Shown: positions 15,167 through 24,266 of the stretch, piece by piece
Layout of the letters: each line of letters begins with the position of its first letter
Position numbering within the stretch: position 1 is the first letter of the stretch
Assembly: GCA_964565925.1 (NCBI GenBank)
Contig: CAZMGV010000005.1
Span: forward strand, 186,001 to 250,000
Direction: 5' to 3'
DNA: 64,000 nucleotides
Source: CAZMGV01 sp964565925
Lineage (GTDB): Bacteria; JAGRBM01; JAHCIT01
Program-made: the position numbers and the translations under genes
The notes under the pieces: generated by a model
Seen by the model: only the letters and a program-made list of their open reading frames with translations
Told to the model about the DNA's origin: nothing
The model's database searches: none

Positions 15167-17358
15167 CTCTGGATCCTGAACCTTCCTACGGCTTCCTGCA
15201 GGGCCTTGCTCTGTTCGTTCAGCGAGGCGACGACACCTTCGAGCCGGTTGGACTCGGTGATGTTGACGCCCGTCGACTGGCGGATATGTTCGATCGCGTC
15301 GCGCACCTTGTCGGTGGCGAGCTTGTGTTCCTCGACCGAGCGGCGGATGAAGTTCGCCATCTGGTTGATGCGTTCGAGCGCGTTTCCGATTTCCTTGGCG
15401 CCGCGTTCCTGCTCGGCGGTGGCGTCCCGGACCTGGGCCGTCGTGTCGCGGACGCGGACGGCGGCCAGGATGATGTTCTGCGAGCCGGCGGCCTGTTCAC
15501 GGGTGGCGTTCAGAATCCCTTCGAGCATGTAGGTGATCTGCTCGATGGCCTGGTTGATCTGCGCCGATCCGCGCGCCTGCTCGACCGTGGCCCGGGCGAT
15601 TTCGCGCACCTGGTTCATGGAATCACGCGAGCGCTGGTTGATCTTGTCCAGCACTTCGCCGGAGTCGCGCGACAGGTTGACGCCGTCCTCCACGAGCCGG
15701 CCGGCCTGGTTTACGGCGGAAACCGCCTGTTTCACTTCCTTCTGGATCGCCGTGATGAGCTGCGTGATACCCTTGGTCGATTCGGTGGTGCGCTCGGCCA
15801 GATCCTTGATCTCGTCGGCGACAACGGCGAACGATTTGCCGTGCTCGCCGGCCTGTGCGGCGATGATCGTGGCGTTCAGTGCGAGCAGGTTCGTCTGCTC
15901 GGCGATTTCCTCGATCACGGTGATGATCTTGCCGATCTCGTCTACGCGCTTGGACAGGGCGTTCATCAGCGTCTCGGCCTTGCCGGACGAATCGCGGATC
16001 AACGTGATCCCCTCGATCGACTTGTGGACCACTTCCATTCCCATGGCGGCCGTACGGGCGGCTTCGTCGGTCAGGGTTTCGGTCGCCCGGGCGTTGGTCT
16101 CGACCTGCTTGATGGACTGGTCCATCTCGGCGATGGACGTAGCCGTTTCGTCGGCCGCCGTGGACAGTCGCTCGATGCTCGTCTTTACGGCCTGAATCGA
16201 TCCGGCCATCTGCTGGATGGAAGAGGTCGTCTCGTCTCCCGATTCGGCAAGGATCGTGACGTTCTTGGCGATTTCGGCGCGGGCGAAGCTGAGCTCCTGC
16301 GCCGAACTGGCGGCTTCCTCGCTGGCTCCGGCCAGTTCCGACACGTTATCGGAGATCTGCGTGACGGCGGCCGCGATCTCGGTGATGGTCGTGATCGTGT
16401 TGTCGACCTGGTCCTCCTGCTTGTGGCTGGAGCCGGTGACCGAATTGGAGCTTTCGAACACGTTCTGCGCGGAGAGGCGCATCGATTCGGAGGACTCCTG
16501 GATCTGCCTGACCATGTCGGTCAGCGAGGCGGTCATCTCCATGAAGGTCCGTCCCATGTCGCCCATTTCGTCGGAACGGGTGGTGAGGTCCGGATCCAGG
16601 GTCTTGGTGAGGTCGCCGTCGGCGATCGCCTGGCTGAATTCGCGCATTTCGGACAGCGGCTGAAGAATCAGGAAGGAGAGGGCGAGCGCCGAACTGAGCG
16701 AGATAAACAGCATCGACATGATGGTCAGGATCATGCCCTTGATGAACCCGGTTTCGGTGCGCCCGACACCCTGAAGAAGCTGCTGTATGTAGGATTCCTT
16801 GACCCCCATCAGCACATACGCCAGAGGCGCAGCGAGCGTGCGGGCCGTTTCTCCGGGGTTCATGGAATCGGCGCCGGGCCGGTAGGGGACAACGACGACG
16901 CGGTAGGCGACGTCGGATGAGGTCTCGTAGGAGAAGGTAACGGATTTCTGCTCGATCGAATTCGCCCATTCGGGGCGGATGGCGGTAAGTTCGGGGGTCG
17001 CTTCGATCCCGTCGATGGCGATCACGTCGGCGGGCGCGCCTTCGGCGACCGGCGGCTTCAGGATGAGGACAAAATCGGCAGCGCCCTTGGAATCCTTCTT
17101 GACCCGCTTGATCAGTTCCTCTGAACCGCTTCCGAATTCGAGCACGCTGACGAGGTAGGTCGTGGAGTTCTCCGCGCTGGAGACGAGCCGTTCCTCGATC
17201 AGTTCCAGGAACTTGTCATGAATATCCTGCATGTTGGTGCGGATGCCGGAATAGAGCCAGATGCCCAAAATCGTCGCACAGAGCATGATCACGCCCACGA
17301 AACCGAAAGCCCGCTGCTTGAGCGAGCCGAAGCGGCTCATCGAATTCGCAATACTCAT
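15163..17358 (-). CDS. Methyl-accepting chemotaxis protein
   Basis: 731-residue transmembrane chemoreceptor: TM1 about 16-36, periplasmic sensor about 37-205 (no recognised CACHE signature, only about 170 residues), TM2 about 206-233, HAMP about 234-288, then a long coiled-coil signalling domain to the C-terminus. The hairpin tip (about 486-515) reads QTNLLALNATIIAAQAGE and continues GKSFAVVADE. Compared with enteric receptors, Glu and Arg of the trimer-contact pattern are replaced by Ile and Gln, a variant also found in some deltaproteobacterial receptors as far as I recall. There is no CheR-binding pentapeptide. It is coupled by 4-bp overlaps to cheW upstream and to the zinc-ribbon receiver gene downstream, and is the only receptor in the operon. 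Confidence 0.94.
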   Translation of the reverse strand: MSIANSMSRFGSLKQRAFGFVGVIMLCATILGIWLYSGIRTNMQDIHDKFLELIEERLVSSAENSTTYLVSVLEFGSGSEELIKRVKKDSKGAADFVLILKPPVAEGAPADVIAIDGIEATPELTAIRPEWANSIEQKSVTFSYETSSDVAYRVVVVPYRPGADSMNPGETARTLAAPLAYVLMGVKESYIQQLLQGVGRTETGFIKGMILTIMSMLFISLSSALALSFLILQPLSEMREFSQAIADGDLTKTLDPDLTTRSDEMGDMGRTFMEMTASLTDMVRQIQESSESMRLSAQNVFESSNSVTGSSHKQEDQVDNTITTITEIAAAVTQISDNVSELAGASEEAASSAQELSFARAEIAKNVTILAESGDETTSSIQQMAGSIQAVKTSIERLSTAADETATSIAEMDQSIKQVETNARATETLTDEAARTAAMGMEVVHKSIEGITLIRDSSGKAETLMNALSKRVDEIGKIITVIEEIAEQTNLLALNATIIAAQAGEHGKSFAVVADEIKDLAERTTESTKGITQLITAIQKEVKQAVSAVNQAGRLVEDGVNLSRDSGEVLDKINQRSRDSMNQVREIARATVEQARGSAQINQAIEQITYMLEGILNATREQAAGSQNIILAAVRVRDTTAQVRDATAEQERGAKEIGNALERINQMANFIRRSVEEHKLATDKVRDAIEHIRQSTGVNITESNRLEGVVASLNEQSKALQEAVGRFRIQR

Positions 17359-17867
17359 GGGCGGGCGGCCTCCGGTGGCGGGATGGCCGCGTTGGTTTCA
17401 GTGGCGATGGCCTTGATCTCGCTCAGCTTGAACTCCTCTTCACTTCGTAACAGGCCCGGCAGGTCGACAACCAGAATCAGGTCGCGTCCGGCCCGGGCCA
17501 CACCGGTGAAACAGCGGGTTTCCGGTTTTTTCATGAGCGACGGGACCGGCCGGTAGGCCTTCGGGTCTATCCGGACGATCTCGGACACGGCATCGACTCC
17601 AAGGGCGAGGAGCTTACCTGCGATCGAGACAATGATAAACCGCTTTTCGAGGGGGTCCGCTGGGGGCGGAGTGCCGAACCGTTTGGAAAGTTCCATGGAC
17701 GGAATGACCGCACCGCGCACTTCAATAACTCCATCGATAAACCGGGGCGAATACGGAACGGGCTTCACCGGCTGCGGTTCGATGATTTCCTTGATCAGCA
17801 TGATGTCGATGCCGAACTGGTCTCCGCCCAGGGCGAAACGGGCGACCTGCGCCGGAGGCGGAATCAT
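17355..17867 (-). CDS. cheW: CheW coupling protein (short)
   Basis: 170-residue single CheW domain (about 8-145): FALGGDQFGIDIMLIKEII at the start, then GVIEVRGAVIPSMELSKRFG and the later LALGVDAVSEIVRI typical of the double beta-barrel fold. It links the receptor to CheA. The frame continues upstream but overlaps the other cheW in a different frame; ATG 17867 gives a normal CheW start and a 4-bp overlap with the preceding gene. The last 30 residues form a short charged/proline tail. It is one of two dissimilar CheW paralogues in tandem. Confidence 0.92.
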   Translation of the reverse strand: MIPPPAQVARFALGGDQFGIDIMLIKEIIEPQPVKPVPYSPRFIDGVIEVRGAVIPSMELSKRFGTPPPADPLEKRFIIVSIAGKLLALGVDAVSEIVRIDPKAYRPVPSLMKKPETRCFTGVARAGRDLILVVDLPGLLRSEEEFKLSEIKAIATETNAAIPPPEAARP

Positions 17868-18847
17868 CGCTGGGCCCCCCTGAACTCGATCCGGGCAAGG
17901 GTCGGAATTTTGAGCAGCGTGAAAAACTCGACGGCCGAACGGGTGTTTTCCGGAACCAGAGCGTCCTCGGCGGATTCCTCGACGACGGATTTGGTCTGGA
18001 CGATTCCGGTCCGGAAACGTCCGACCCCTTCGATGACTTCCTGTTCTTCTGGCGAGAGCGTCGCCGGCGGGGCCTGAATATCGCCTCCGGATACGTCCAC
18101 AACCTTGAGCACCCGGTCCACGACGAAGCCGACCAGTGCGGCTTCGTGCTCGCAGATCACGATCCGGCTGTGCCGGGTGAGTTCCGGGGCGCTGAGCGAC
18201 AGCCGGTGTCTGAGGTCGACGATGGGAACCATGGTGCCGCGGAGCGAAATCAGCCCTTTCAGGTAAGTGGGCGAGCGGGGAACTTCGGTAATCTGCGGCA
18301 GCTTGATCGTTTCCCGCACGTCCGTGAGCAGCAGGCCGTAGCACTCCCCACCCACGTCAAAGGTCAGGTATTTGAGCGAATCCGCCTGCCGGGCGGCCTG
18401 CGCCGCATAGGAGTGCAGGAACTGTTCTTCCTCGTTGGGCCCGCCCGACGGTTCTTCGGTAATCTCTTCGGGCGGAAGTTCCGGAAGATCCAGGCCGTGC
18501 TTTTCTTCAGTCACCTTCGCCTCGGCCGGTTTCGCTTTCGCGGCGGCAGCCGGAACGGGTTCGGGTGGCGGTTTTGCAGGCAGCTTCGTATCGGGCTTTT
18601 CGGCAGGTTTCCCGGCAGCCGTTTCAGCAGGCTTTGTCGCAGCCTTCGCAGGCGGTGGCGGAGCAGGGGGGGCTTTCGGCGCGGCCTTCTTTTCGGCCGC
18701 TGCCGGCGTTGAAGGCGGTTCAGCGGCAGCAGGGACAGGCGGTGCCGTTACGGCCGGAGCGGCAGGCGTATTCACCGCAGGCTGTTCAGCCTCCGGTGTT
18801 TTCTGCTTGCCGGCTTTCGCCTTCGCTCTGGCCTTCAGGACATCCAT
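17864..18847 (-). CDS. CheW-domain protein with long Ala/Pro/Lys N-terminal extension
   Basis: 327 residues. The first about 120 are low complexity (Ala, Pro, Lys repeated), then an acidic segment (LDLPELPPEEITEE). A CheW domain occupies about 155-300, with YLTFDVGGECYGLLLTDVRE, GLISLRGTMVPIVDLRHRL and VGFVVDRVLKVVDV. The extension is basic early and acidic late, presumably a flexible tether binding another partner. The stop codon of the ATPase gene directly abuts its ATG (18848/18847), and the second cheW overlaps its end by 4 bp. Having two CheWs in one operon may allow two array compositions. Confidence 0.9.
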   Translation of the reverse strand: MDVLKARAKAKAGKQKTPEAEQPAVNTPAAPAVTAPPVPAAAEPPSTPAAAEKKAAPKAPPAPPPPAKAATKPAETAAGKPAEKPDTKLPAKPPPEPVPAAAAKAKPAEAKVTEEKHGLDLPELPPEEITEEPSGGPNEEEQFLHSYAAQAARQADSLKYLTFDVGGECYGLLLTDVRETIKLPQITEVPRSPTYLKGLISLRGTMVPIVDLRHRLSLSAPELTRHSRIVICEHEAALVGFVVDRVLKVVDVSGGDIQAPPATLSPEEQEVIEGVGRFRTGIVQTKSVVEESAEDALVPENTRSAVEFFTLLKIPTLARIEFRGAQR

Positions 18848-19693
18848 TTAGTGGCGGATCTCCCCTGTGGACGAGGCCGTGCGCGAACCCCGCGTCTCGA
18901 TCCGTCCGGCGGCCGCGGATTCGACGTTCTGTGCGCTGACGGAGCTTTCGTCCTTCGAGAATGCGTCGATCAGCGCATTGTGGGCGATGCTGTTCAGCAC
19001 GCGCGGGATTCCGCCCGACAGCTTGAACAGGAGGTCCACCGCTTCGGGGGCAAACAGGCCATCGCGGGCCCCGGCGATTTTCAGCCGGTGGGCGACATAC
19101 TTGCCGGTCTCTTCCCGTGTCAGAGGCCCCAGGCGGCAGGTAAACCCGATGCGCTGGCAGAGCGCCTCGTAGGAGGGCCGGGCGAGCTTCTGGGACAGTT
19201 CCGGCTGGCCGGCGAGAATCACCGCCAGCAGGTTCGTGTCGTCCAGCTGGAAGTTGGTCAGCAGCCGGATCTCGTCGAACGTCGATTTGCCGGAGATCAG
19301 CTGGGCTTCGTCAATGATCAGAACGACGGGCCTGGACTGTTCATGAAGCTGGAAAAGCCGGTCGGAGATTTTCTCGTGAACTTCCGTACGGTTCTTCGGA
19401 AGCTGGCCGATCCCGATCCGTTCGGCGATCAGCCTGAGCAGTTGCACGGGCGTCACTTTCGGATTGGTCAGCAGCACCGGCGTGATCGAATCGCCCAGCC
19501 GGTCGATGAGCGCACGGGTCAGGGTCGTCTTGCCGCTGCCGACGTCGCCGAGCAGCAGCGCGAGTTCCCGGTCCTCGACGGCGAGTTCCAGGCGCGCCAG
19601 CGCTTCCGCATGGATCGGGCTTTCGTACAGGAAAGCCGGGTCAGGCGTCTTGGAAAACGGCTTCCCGCTCAGCTGGAAAAACTCTTCATACAC
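18848..19693 (-). CDS. ExeA/GspA-like AAA+ ATPase
   Basis: 281 residues beginning with the characteristic MYEEFFQLSGKPFSKTPDP block of ExeA-type ATPases. Walker A is GDVGSGKTT (49-57), Walker B VVLIIDEAQ (123-131), and the later RIGFTCRLGPLT and LSGGIPRVLNSI segments match the sensor/lid region. In type II secretion ExeA works with ExeB to place the secretin; relatives occur near exopolysaccharide and other membrane systems. Here there is no peptidoglycan-binding or membrane segment, so it is a cytoplasmic core ATPase. It sits between cheA (40 bp upstream) and cheW (abutting), suggesting a role in array positioning or assembly, which is inference. The start is GTG 19693. Confidence 0.88.
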   Translation of the reverse strand: MYEEFFQLSGKPFSKTPDPAFLYESPIHAEALARLELAVEDRELALLLGDVGSGKTTLTRALIDRLGDSITPVLLTNPKVTPVQLLRLIAERIGIGQLPKNRTEVHEKISDRLFQLHEQSRPVVLIIDEAQLISGKSTFDEIRLLTNFQLDDTNLLAVILAGQPELSQKLARPSYEALCQRIGFTCRLGPLTREETGKYVAHRLKIAGARDGLFAPEAVDLLFKLSGGIPRVLNSIAHNALIDAFSKDESSVSAQNVESAAAGRIETRGSRTASSTGEIRH

Positions 19694-19732
19694 AGCGCAC
19701 TTCCCCCGATGCCGTGCCCTTCACCGTAAACT

Positions 19733-21814
19733 TCAGGCGGCGCGTTCTCCGCCGTGCCCGATCATCACTTCGCCCAGAATCCGCCCCACATCCAGCACCA
19801 GCACGGTCTTCTGGTTGCCCAGCTCGGCCGCGCCTGCGACTCCCGGGGCTCCTTTCAGAAGCTCGCCGAGGGGTTTGATCACCACATCCTGCTGCCCGGC
19901 GAGCCGGTCGACCCGGATACCGAGCCGCTGCTCTGCCAGGCCAACGACAATCACGTAGTGGTAGGCAGCCTGAACGGCCTCGCCGCCATGACGGAAATAG
20001 TCGCCGAGATCGATCAGCGGAACGCTGCGCTCCCGCAGCTCGAACGTCGCCCGTTTCTCGATCGTCCGCACCCGGTCGTACGGGATCCGGACACACTCCA
20101 GCACGTTATAGATCGGTACCGCATAGGTACGGGCGCGGGATTCGACGAGCAGCGCCTTGATGATCGCCAGTGTAATCGGGAGTGTCAGGGTCAGCTTGGT
20201 GCCGCGTCCAGGCTCGGAATCGATCTGGATCAGTCCCGACAGTTTCGCGATATTGTTCTTCACGACGTCCATGCCGACGCCGCGGCCGGACAGGTCGCTC
20301 ACCTCGGTTTTGGTGGAGAGGCCGGGAAGGAAGATCAGGTCCAGCTTTTCGGCGCGGGTCAGCGACTGGGCGGGGTCGATGAGCCCCTGCGAGATCGCTT
20401 TCTGGTAAACGCGTTCAGCGTCGATCCCGCCGCCGTCATCGGTGATCTGGACGATAACCTTGTTGCCTTCAGGGAACGCATCGAGCTTTACCGTACCCTG
20501 CGGGTCTTTGCCCGCCGCCTTGCGCTTGTCCGCGGGTTCGATTCCGTGGTCCACGGCGTTGCGGACGATGTGCATGAGCGGGTCCGAGAGTTCCTCGATG
20601 ATGAGCTTGTCCAGCTCCGTGTCGACACCGCTCATGTCGACCTTCACGTCCTTGTCGAGGGCCCGGGACGTCTGGCGGATCACCGTCGCCATGCGCTCGA
20701 AGACGGTGCCGATAGGCACCAGACGGGTGGACATGACGCCGGTCTGGAGTTCGTTCACCCGGCGTCCGAATCCGCGGATCGCCTTTTCCAGATCGATCCC
20801 GATCTGCCCTGCTTCGGTCGCGCTCTTGACGAGATCCGCGATCCTCTGGAACTCGCTGCGCTGGATGACCAGATCGCCGACGATATTCATCAGGTGGTCG
20901 AGCTTGTTGATATGCACACGGACGGTCTGAGAGGCGCTGCGGGCGGAAGCCGGGCCGCGGTCGTCGGCGTGAGCGTCGCGTGCGGCTGCTTCTTTCGCGG
21001 CCGCATCGGCGGAAGCCGGCGCTGCCGGCCTTGGCGCCGCGACCGGAGCTGCAGCCCCGGCTGGCGCCTGAGCGGGCGGCAGGTATCCGAGCGTGGTGAC
21101 CTCGACGTTGGGAATGTTCTTGACGAGCGCGGCCAGATCGTCGCGGCTCGCTTTCGTTCCGACCAGAACGTCGAAGGCGATCTGGTCGGCGGTCGAGGCG
21201 GCGCCGGACGGCAGGGTGGTGACGATCTCGCCCTTCGCTTTTGCCGCCTCGATCAGTTCGCCCAGGGCGGTATCGAAAGTGGCCAGTTCGAACACGGCGG
21301 TCACCTTGTGGACGAAATTGCCGATACGGATATTCTCGTTCAGCCGGTGTTCTTCGTATTCGGAGAGCGTCGAAATCATGGCCGGATCGATGCCGGCAAG
21401 CTGGGCGGGCGATGTCGACTCGGCCGCTGGCTTGGCATCCATGATCCGGGCAATTTCGGCAAGCAGCGGCGCCGTATCGGGCAGGGCGGTTTCGGCGGCC
21501 CGCGCCTCGATCAGCGCCTTCAGGATGTCGCAGCCCTTGAACAGGGCGTCGACCAGCGTCTTGTTCAGCGTGACTTTTCCGAGCCGCAGCGTATCCAGCA
21601 GGTTTTCGAGCCGGTGGGCGAACTCCTGTAGTTCGGTGAACGCGAACATCCCGGCGAGACCCTTCAGCGAGTGTGCGCCGCGGAAAATCGAGTTGACGGT
21701 CTCCGGATTGAACGCTCCGCCGGCAGCCATCTCGTCGAGGAGGAACAGCTCGCGGTTCAGTTCCTCGAGGATCTCCTCGGCTTCCGATATGAACTCCTGC
21801 GACAGCTTCGCCAT
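19733..21814 (-). CDS. cheA: Chemotaxis histidine kinase CheA
   Basis: 693 residues. The P1 Hpt domain has the phosphorylated H48 in RGAHSLKG; a regulatory region at about 140-265 includes LSEYEEHRLNENIR; an Ala/Pro linker follows (about 270-300), then the P3 dimerisation helices (about 300-370). The P4 ATPase carries an N box with NAVDHGIE, a G1 box DDGGGID and a G2 box GRGVGMDVV. The P5 CheW-like domain ends the protein. It lacks a C-terminal receiver, so it is a classical rather than hybrid kinase. The open frame extends past the start, but ATG 21814 follows the response regulator stop by 2 bp. It should phosphorylate CheY, CheB and the other receivers of the operon. Confidence 0.96.
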   Translation of the reverse strand: MAKLSQEFISEAEEILEELNRELFLLDEMAAGGAFNPETVNSIFRGAHSLKGLAGMFAFTELQEFAHRLENLLDTLRLGKVTLNKTLVDALFKGCDILKALIEARAAETALPDTAPLLAEIARIMDAKPAAESTSPAQLAGIDPAMISTLSEYEEHRLNENIRIGNFVHKVTAVFELATFDTALGELIEAAKAKGEIVTTLPSGAASTADQIAFDVLVGTKASRDDLAALVKNIPNVEVTTLGYLPPAQAPAGAAAPVAAPRPAAPASADAAAKEAAARDAHADDRGPASARSASQTVRVHINKLDHLMNIVGDLVIQRSEFQRIADLVKSATEAGQIGIDLEKAIRGFGRRVNELQTGVMSTRLVPIGTVFERMATVIRQTSRALDKDVKVDMSGVDTELDKLIIEELSDPLMHIVRNAVDHGIEPADKRKAAGKDPQGTVKLDAFPEGNKVIVQITDDGGGIDAERVYQKAISQGLIDPAQSLTRAEKLDLIFLPGLSTKTEVSDLSGRGVGMDVVKNNIAKLSGLIQIDSEPGRGTKLTLTLPITLAIIKALLVESRARTYAVPIYNVLECVRIPYDRVRTIEKRATFELRERSVPLIDLGDYFRHGGEAVQAAYHYVIVVGLAEQRLGIRVDRLAGQQDVVIKPLGELLKGAPGVAGAAELGNQKTVLVLDVGRILGEVMIGHGGERAA

Positions 21815-21816
21815 GG

Positions 21817-22197
21817 TCAGCTCACCTTGACGTAGCGGCGGATCACCTTCTGCAGGTTGTCGGGATCCACGGGTTTGTGAACGTATTCGGCCGCTCCCAG
21901 GGCGCGGCCCCTGGCCTCGTCCTTGGCGCTGATCTCGCTGGTGATGATGATGACCGGAATGTGCTGGTAGAGCGGGTTGTGCTTGACGAACGAGACGAGT
22001 TCGAGCCCGTTGATGTCGGGCATGTTCACATCGGTGATGATGAGATCGAATTTGTAGCGGGGCAGCGTCTTCAGCGCCTCGAAGCCGCTGGAGGTGGGCA
22101 CCACCTCCACATCGCCCAGCAGTTCGATTGCCGACACGATCATCGACCGGGTCGTGGGTGAATCTTCCGCGAGGAGTATCCGGGCCACCTTGCTCAC
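21817..22197 (-). CDS. Single-domain response regulator
   Basis: 126-residue CheY-like receiver: acidic pair E11-D12, phosphoacceptor D56 (IITDVNMP), T87/S88 (IIITSE) and K108-P109 (YVHKP). It starts at GTG 22197, which overlaps the upstream gene's TGA by 4 bp (GTGA), and it ends 2 bp before cheA. It is distinct from the CheY at 8897, so the operon encodes at least two stand-alone receivers plus three fused ones. One may be the output regulator and another a phosphate sink, as in multi-CheY systems; which is which cannot be told here. Confidence 0.9.
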   Translation of the reverse strand: MSKVARILLAEDSPTTRSMIVSAIELLGDVEVVPTSSGFEALKTLPRYKFDLIITDVNMPDINGLELVSFVKHNPLYQHIPVIIITSEISAKDEARGRALGAAEYVHKPVDPDNLQKVIRRYVKVS

Positions 22198-24170
22198 CCC
22201 CGGTCCTGCGGAATGGCACGGGCGAGTTCGCCCAGCCGCCGTTCGAGTATGGCACGATCCATGGCCATGCCCGCCTGCACCAGGAATATCTCCAGCGCTT
22301 CCGTATCGCCGATCGGTATCGCGATCCCCGCGTTGTCGCCGTAGAGCAGCGCCACACAACGGTTGCGGCTCACGATCGGCGCGACAAACACCTCGGAAAC
22401 CGAGTATCCGCCCAGCTGCTTGAGCAGGTAATCGTTCCACTTGCCGTCGTCGAGCGACCCCTTGTGCGTGTTCTTGGTCTGAGCGACGTTCGCGAGAACG
22501 CTTTCTTCCTTGAGCGGGATGACGGTGGTGCGGATGACCCGCGTCGGGTTAGCGCCGGGAATTTCAAGGCCGAACTGGCCCAGTCCGCGGATCTCGCGGT
22601 CGGTGACCAGGAAGATCACCGCCCGTGACATCAGTTCGGCGGCGAACCGGAGGACGAGCAGGGTGATTTCGATATTTGATTCAGGGTTGTTCAGCTCCTG
22701 GCTCATCTGGCGGAGCATTCCGAGCCCGGCTGAGTGGGACTTGGCCACCGGCTTGAACTCGGCGCCGATTTCCTGGGCAATTTCGCCGCCGATGTCCCGG
22801 GTGCCGGGAGAAAGCGCGCCGGCGGAACCGGCCGGAGGAGCCGACATGGTTTTGACCGCGGGCGGTGCAGACTGAGGCGCTGGCCCTGGTGGTGAAGGCG
22901 GACGGCTTGGTGCCGGTGGTGCAGACGGTTTGGGAACGGGCGAAGCAGCAGGGGCGACTGGAGTCGGGGGGATGAGCGGTTCCGGCGCATGCCAGGTTTC
23001 GCCGGTTTCCTTGGTGATCCAGTCGGCAAGCAGGGGCGTCAGCGCCTTCATGAACTTCAGGAGCTCTTCGGACTGGACACCTTTCAGCAGGTCGCCCTTC
23101 TTGGGTTTCCGGATGAACTGGTTCGCGCCGAGATCCAGCGCCTTTTTCTGCGCGGTTTCATTCTCGTAGTCCGAGACGATCACCGTCGGCTTCGGGATGG
23201 GCAGGGTGCGGGCGAACTCCAGCAGCTCGATGCCGCCCAGAATTCCGGCACCGTCGCTTCTGGGCATCAGCAGGTCGGCAACAACGACATAGAACAGGGC
23301 GCGGGCCTCGAATTCGGTTACGAGCGACTTGGCGCCTTCGACAGTGTCAACCGGGTGCGGCTGGAAGCCATGATTCTTCAGCGACGCGACAATGGCGTTC
23401 AGCGTGACCTTGTCGTCGTCCACCACGATGACGGGCGTGGTGAGCGTCTTGCGCACGAGTTCCGATGCCGACGGCACCGGCGGCGGAACTTCATCCGGTT
23501 GTGCGGCCTGGGCCGCAGCGGCCCCGCCAGTAGAGCGCTTGAGCGGGATCACACGGCCCAGTTCCGGCGGCTTGGTGGACGGTGCCGGAGGTTTCGATGG
23601 GGTCACGGGGCGGGGCGGGGGCACCGAATCTGCCGCACCCGGATCCGGGGAGTTGTAAGCCCGTTCGTCGAGTATCCGTAGGGCTTCGATCGACAGGAAC
23701 TGGGGGCTGATGCCTTCGGTGACCGTCAGCTCGCGCTGGACCGGGTCCAGGGAGGCCAGCTCGGCGTCGACGTCCTGCAGCTCGAAATTGAACTCGCCGT
23801 CGATCCAGGAGAACAGCTCCACGACGACCTGCTGGATATGTTCGCGGACGGCGTCTTCGGTCAGCACCGGAGAGATGTGATGCTGCTGGACCAGAATCTG
23901 GCGAAGCGGTATCGCCTGCTGGGCTTCGTTCCAGGCCTGCCGGGCCGTCTCGACGGTAGCCTGCGGGACCATTCCGGATTTGACGAGCAGATCGCCCAGT
24001 TCGTTTGATATCGTGCTGACGGTCGCGCCGATGATCTTGCCGTCTTTGAAGATGATCCGGCCACTACGGGCCCGGGCGGTGAGTATCAGGACACCGCTTT
24101 TTTTGGACAGGCTGACGATCTGGAGAATGTCTCCAAGTCCCAGATCTTCCAGATTTCCAAGCAAACTCAT
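22194..24170 (-). CDS. PATAN (DUF4388)-receiver-GAF-like signalling protein
   Basis: 658-residue multidomain protein opening the chemosensory operon. Residues 1 to about 135 are a PATAN/DUF4388 domain (starting MSLLGNLEDLGLGDILQIVS, with SGRIIFKDGKIIGA). A Pro-rich linker (178-235) leads to a receiver (about 246-360; acidic D251-D253, phosphoacceptor D299 in VVADLLMP, K355-P356). A second proline-rich linker (about 395-450) is followed by a GAF-like region (about 480-655). PATAN domains are common in deltaproteobacterial and cyanobacterial signalling proteins and act in protein interaction, for example in control of pilus motors in cyanobacteria. The ATG at 24170 has no strong ribosome site; a small hairpin lies 18 bp upstream. 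Confidence 0.85.
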   Translation of the reverse strand: MSLLGNLEDLGLGDILQIVSLSKKSGVLILTARARSGRIIFKDGKIIGATVSTISNELGDLLVKSGMVPQATVETARQAWNEAQQAIPLRQILVQQHHISPVLTEDAVREHIQQVVVELFSWIDGEFNFELQDVDAELASLDPVQRELTVTEGISPQFLSIEALRILDERAYNSPDPGAADSVPPPRPVTPSKPPAPSTKPPELGRVIPLKRSTGGAAAAQAAQPDEVPPPVPSASELVRKTLTTPVIVVDDDKVTLNAIVASLKNHGFQPHPVDTVEGAKSLVTEFEARALFYVVVADLLMPRSDGAGILGGIELLEFARTLPIPKPTVIVSDYENETAQKKALDLGANQFIRKPKKGDLLKGVQSEELLKFMKALTPLLADWITKETGETWHAPEPLIPPTPVAPAASPVPKPSAPPAPSRPPSPPGPAPQSAPPAVKTMSAPPAGSAGALSPGTRDIGGEIAQEIGAEFKPVAKSHSAGLGMLRQMSQELNNPESNIEITLLVLRFAAELMSRAVIFLVTDREIRGLGQFGLEIPGANPTRVIRTTVIPLKEESVLANVAQTKNTHKGSLDDGKWNDYLLKQLGGYSVSEVFVAPIVSRNRCVALLYGDNAGIAIPIGDTEALEIFLVQAGMAMDRAILERRLGELARAIPQDRG

Positions 24171-24266
24171 TCGATGTCTGAAGCCAGGGGCGAAAACGCC
24201 CGGTTGCCTGCACCTAAGTGTCCATAATAACTGGTTTTTCGGCGTCTATCGTCGTGCAGGAAATCT

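Noticed and set aside
15286..16920. 544-codon forward open frame opposite the MCP gene
   Set aside because: Arg/Gly/Asp/His-rich translation without domains; it is a high-GC antisense shadow of the clearly identified receptor.
19754..21631. 625-codon forward open frame opposite cheA
   Set aside because: Same composition bias; cheA on the reverse strand has all catalytic motifs.
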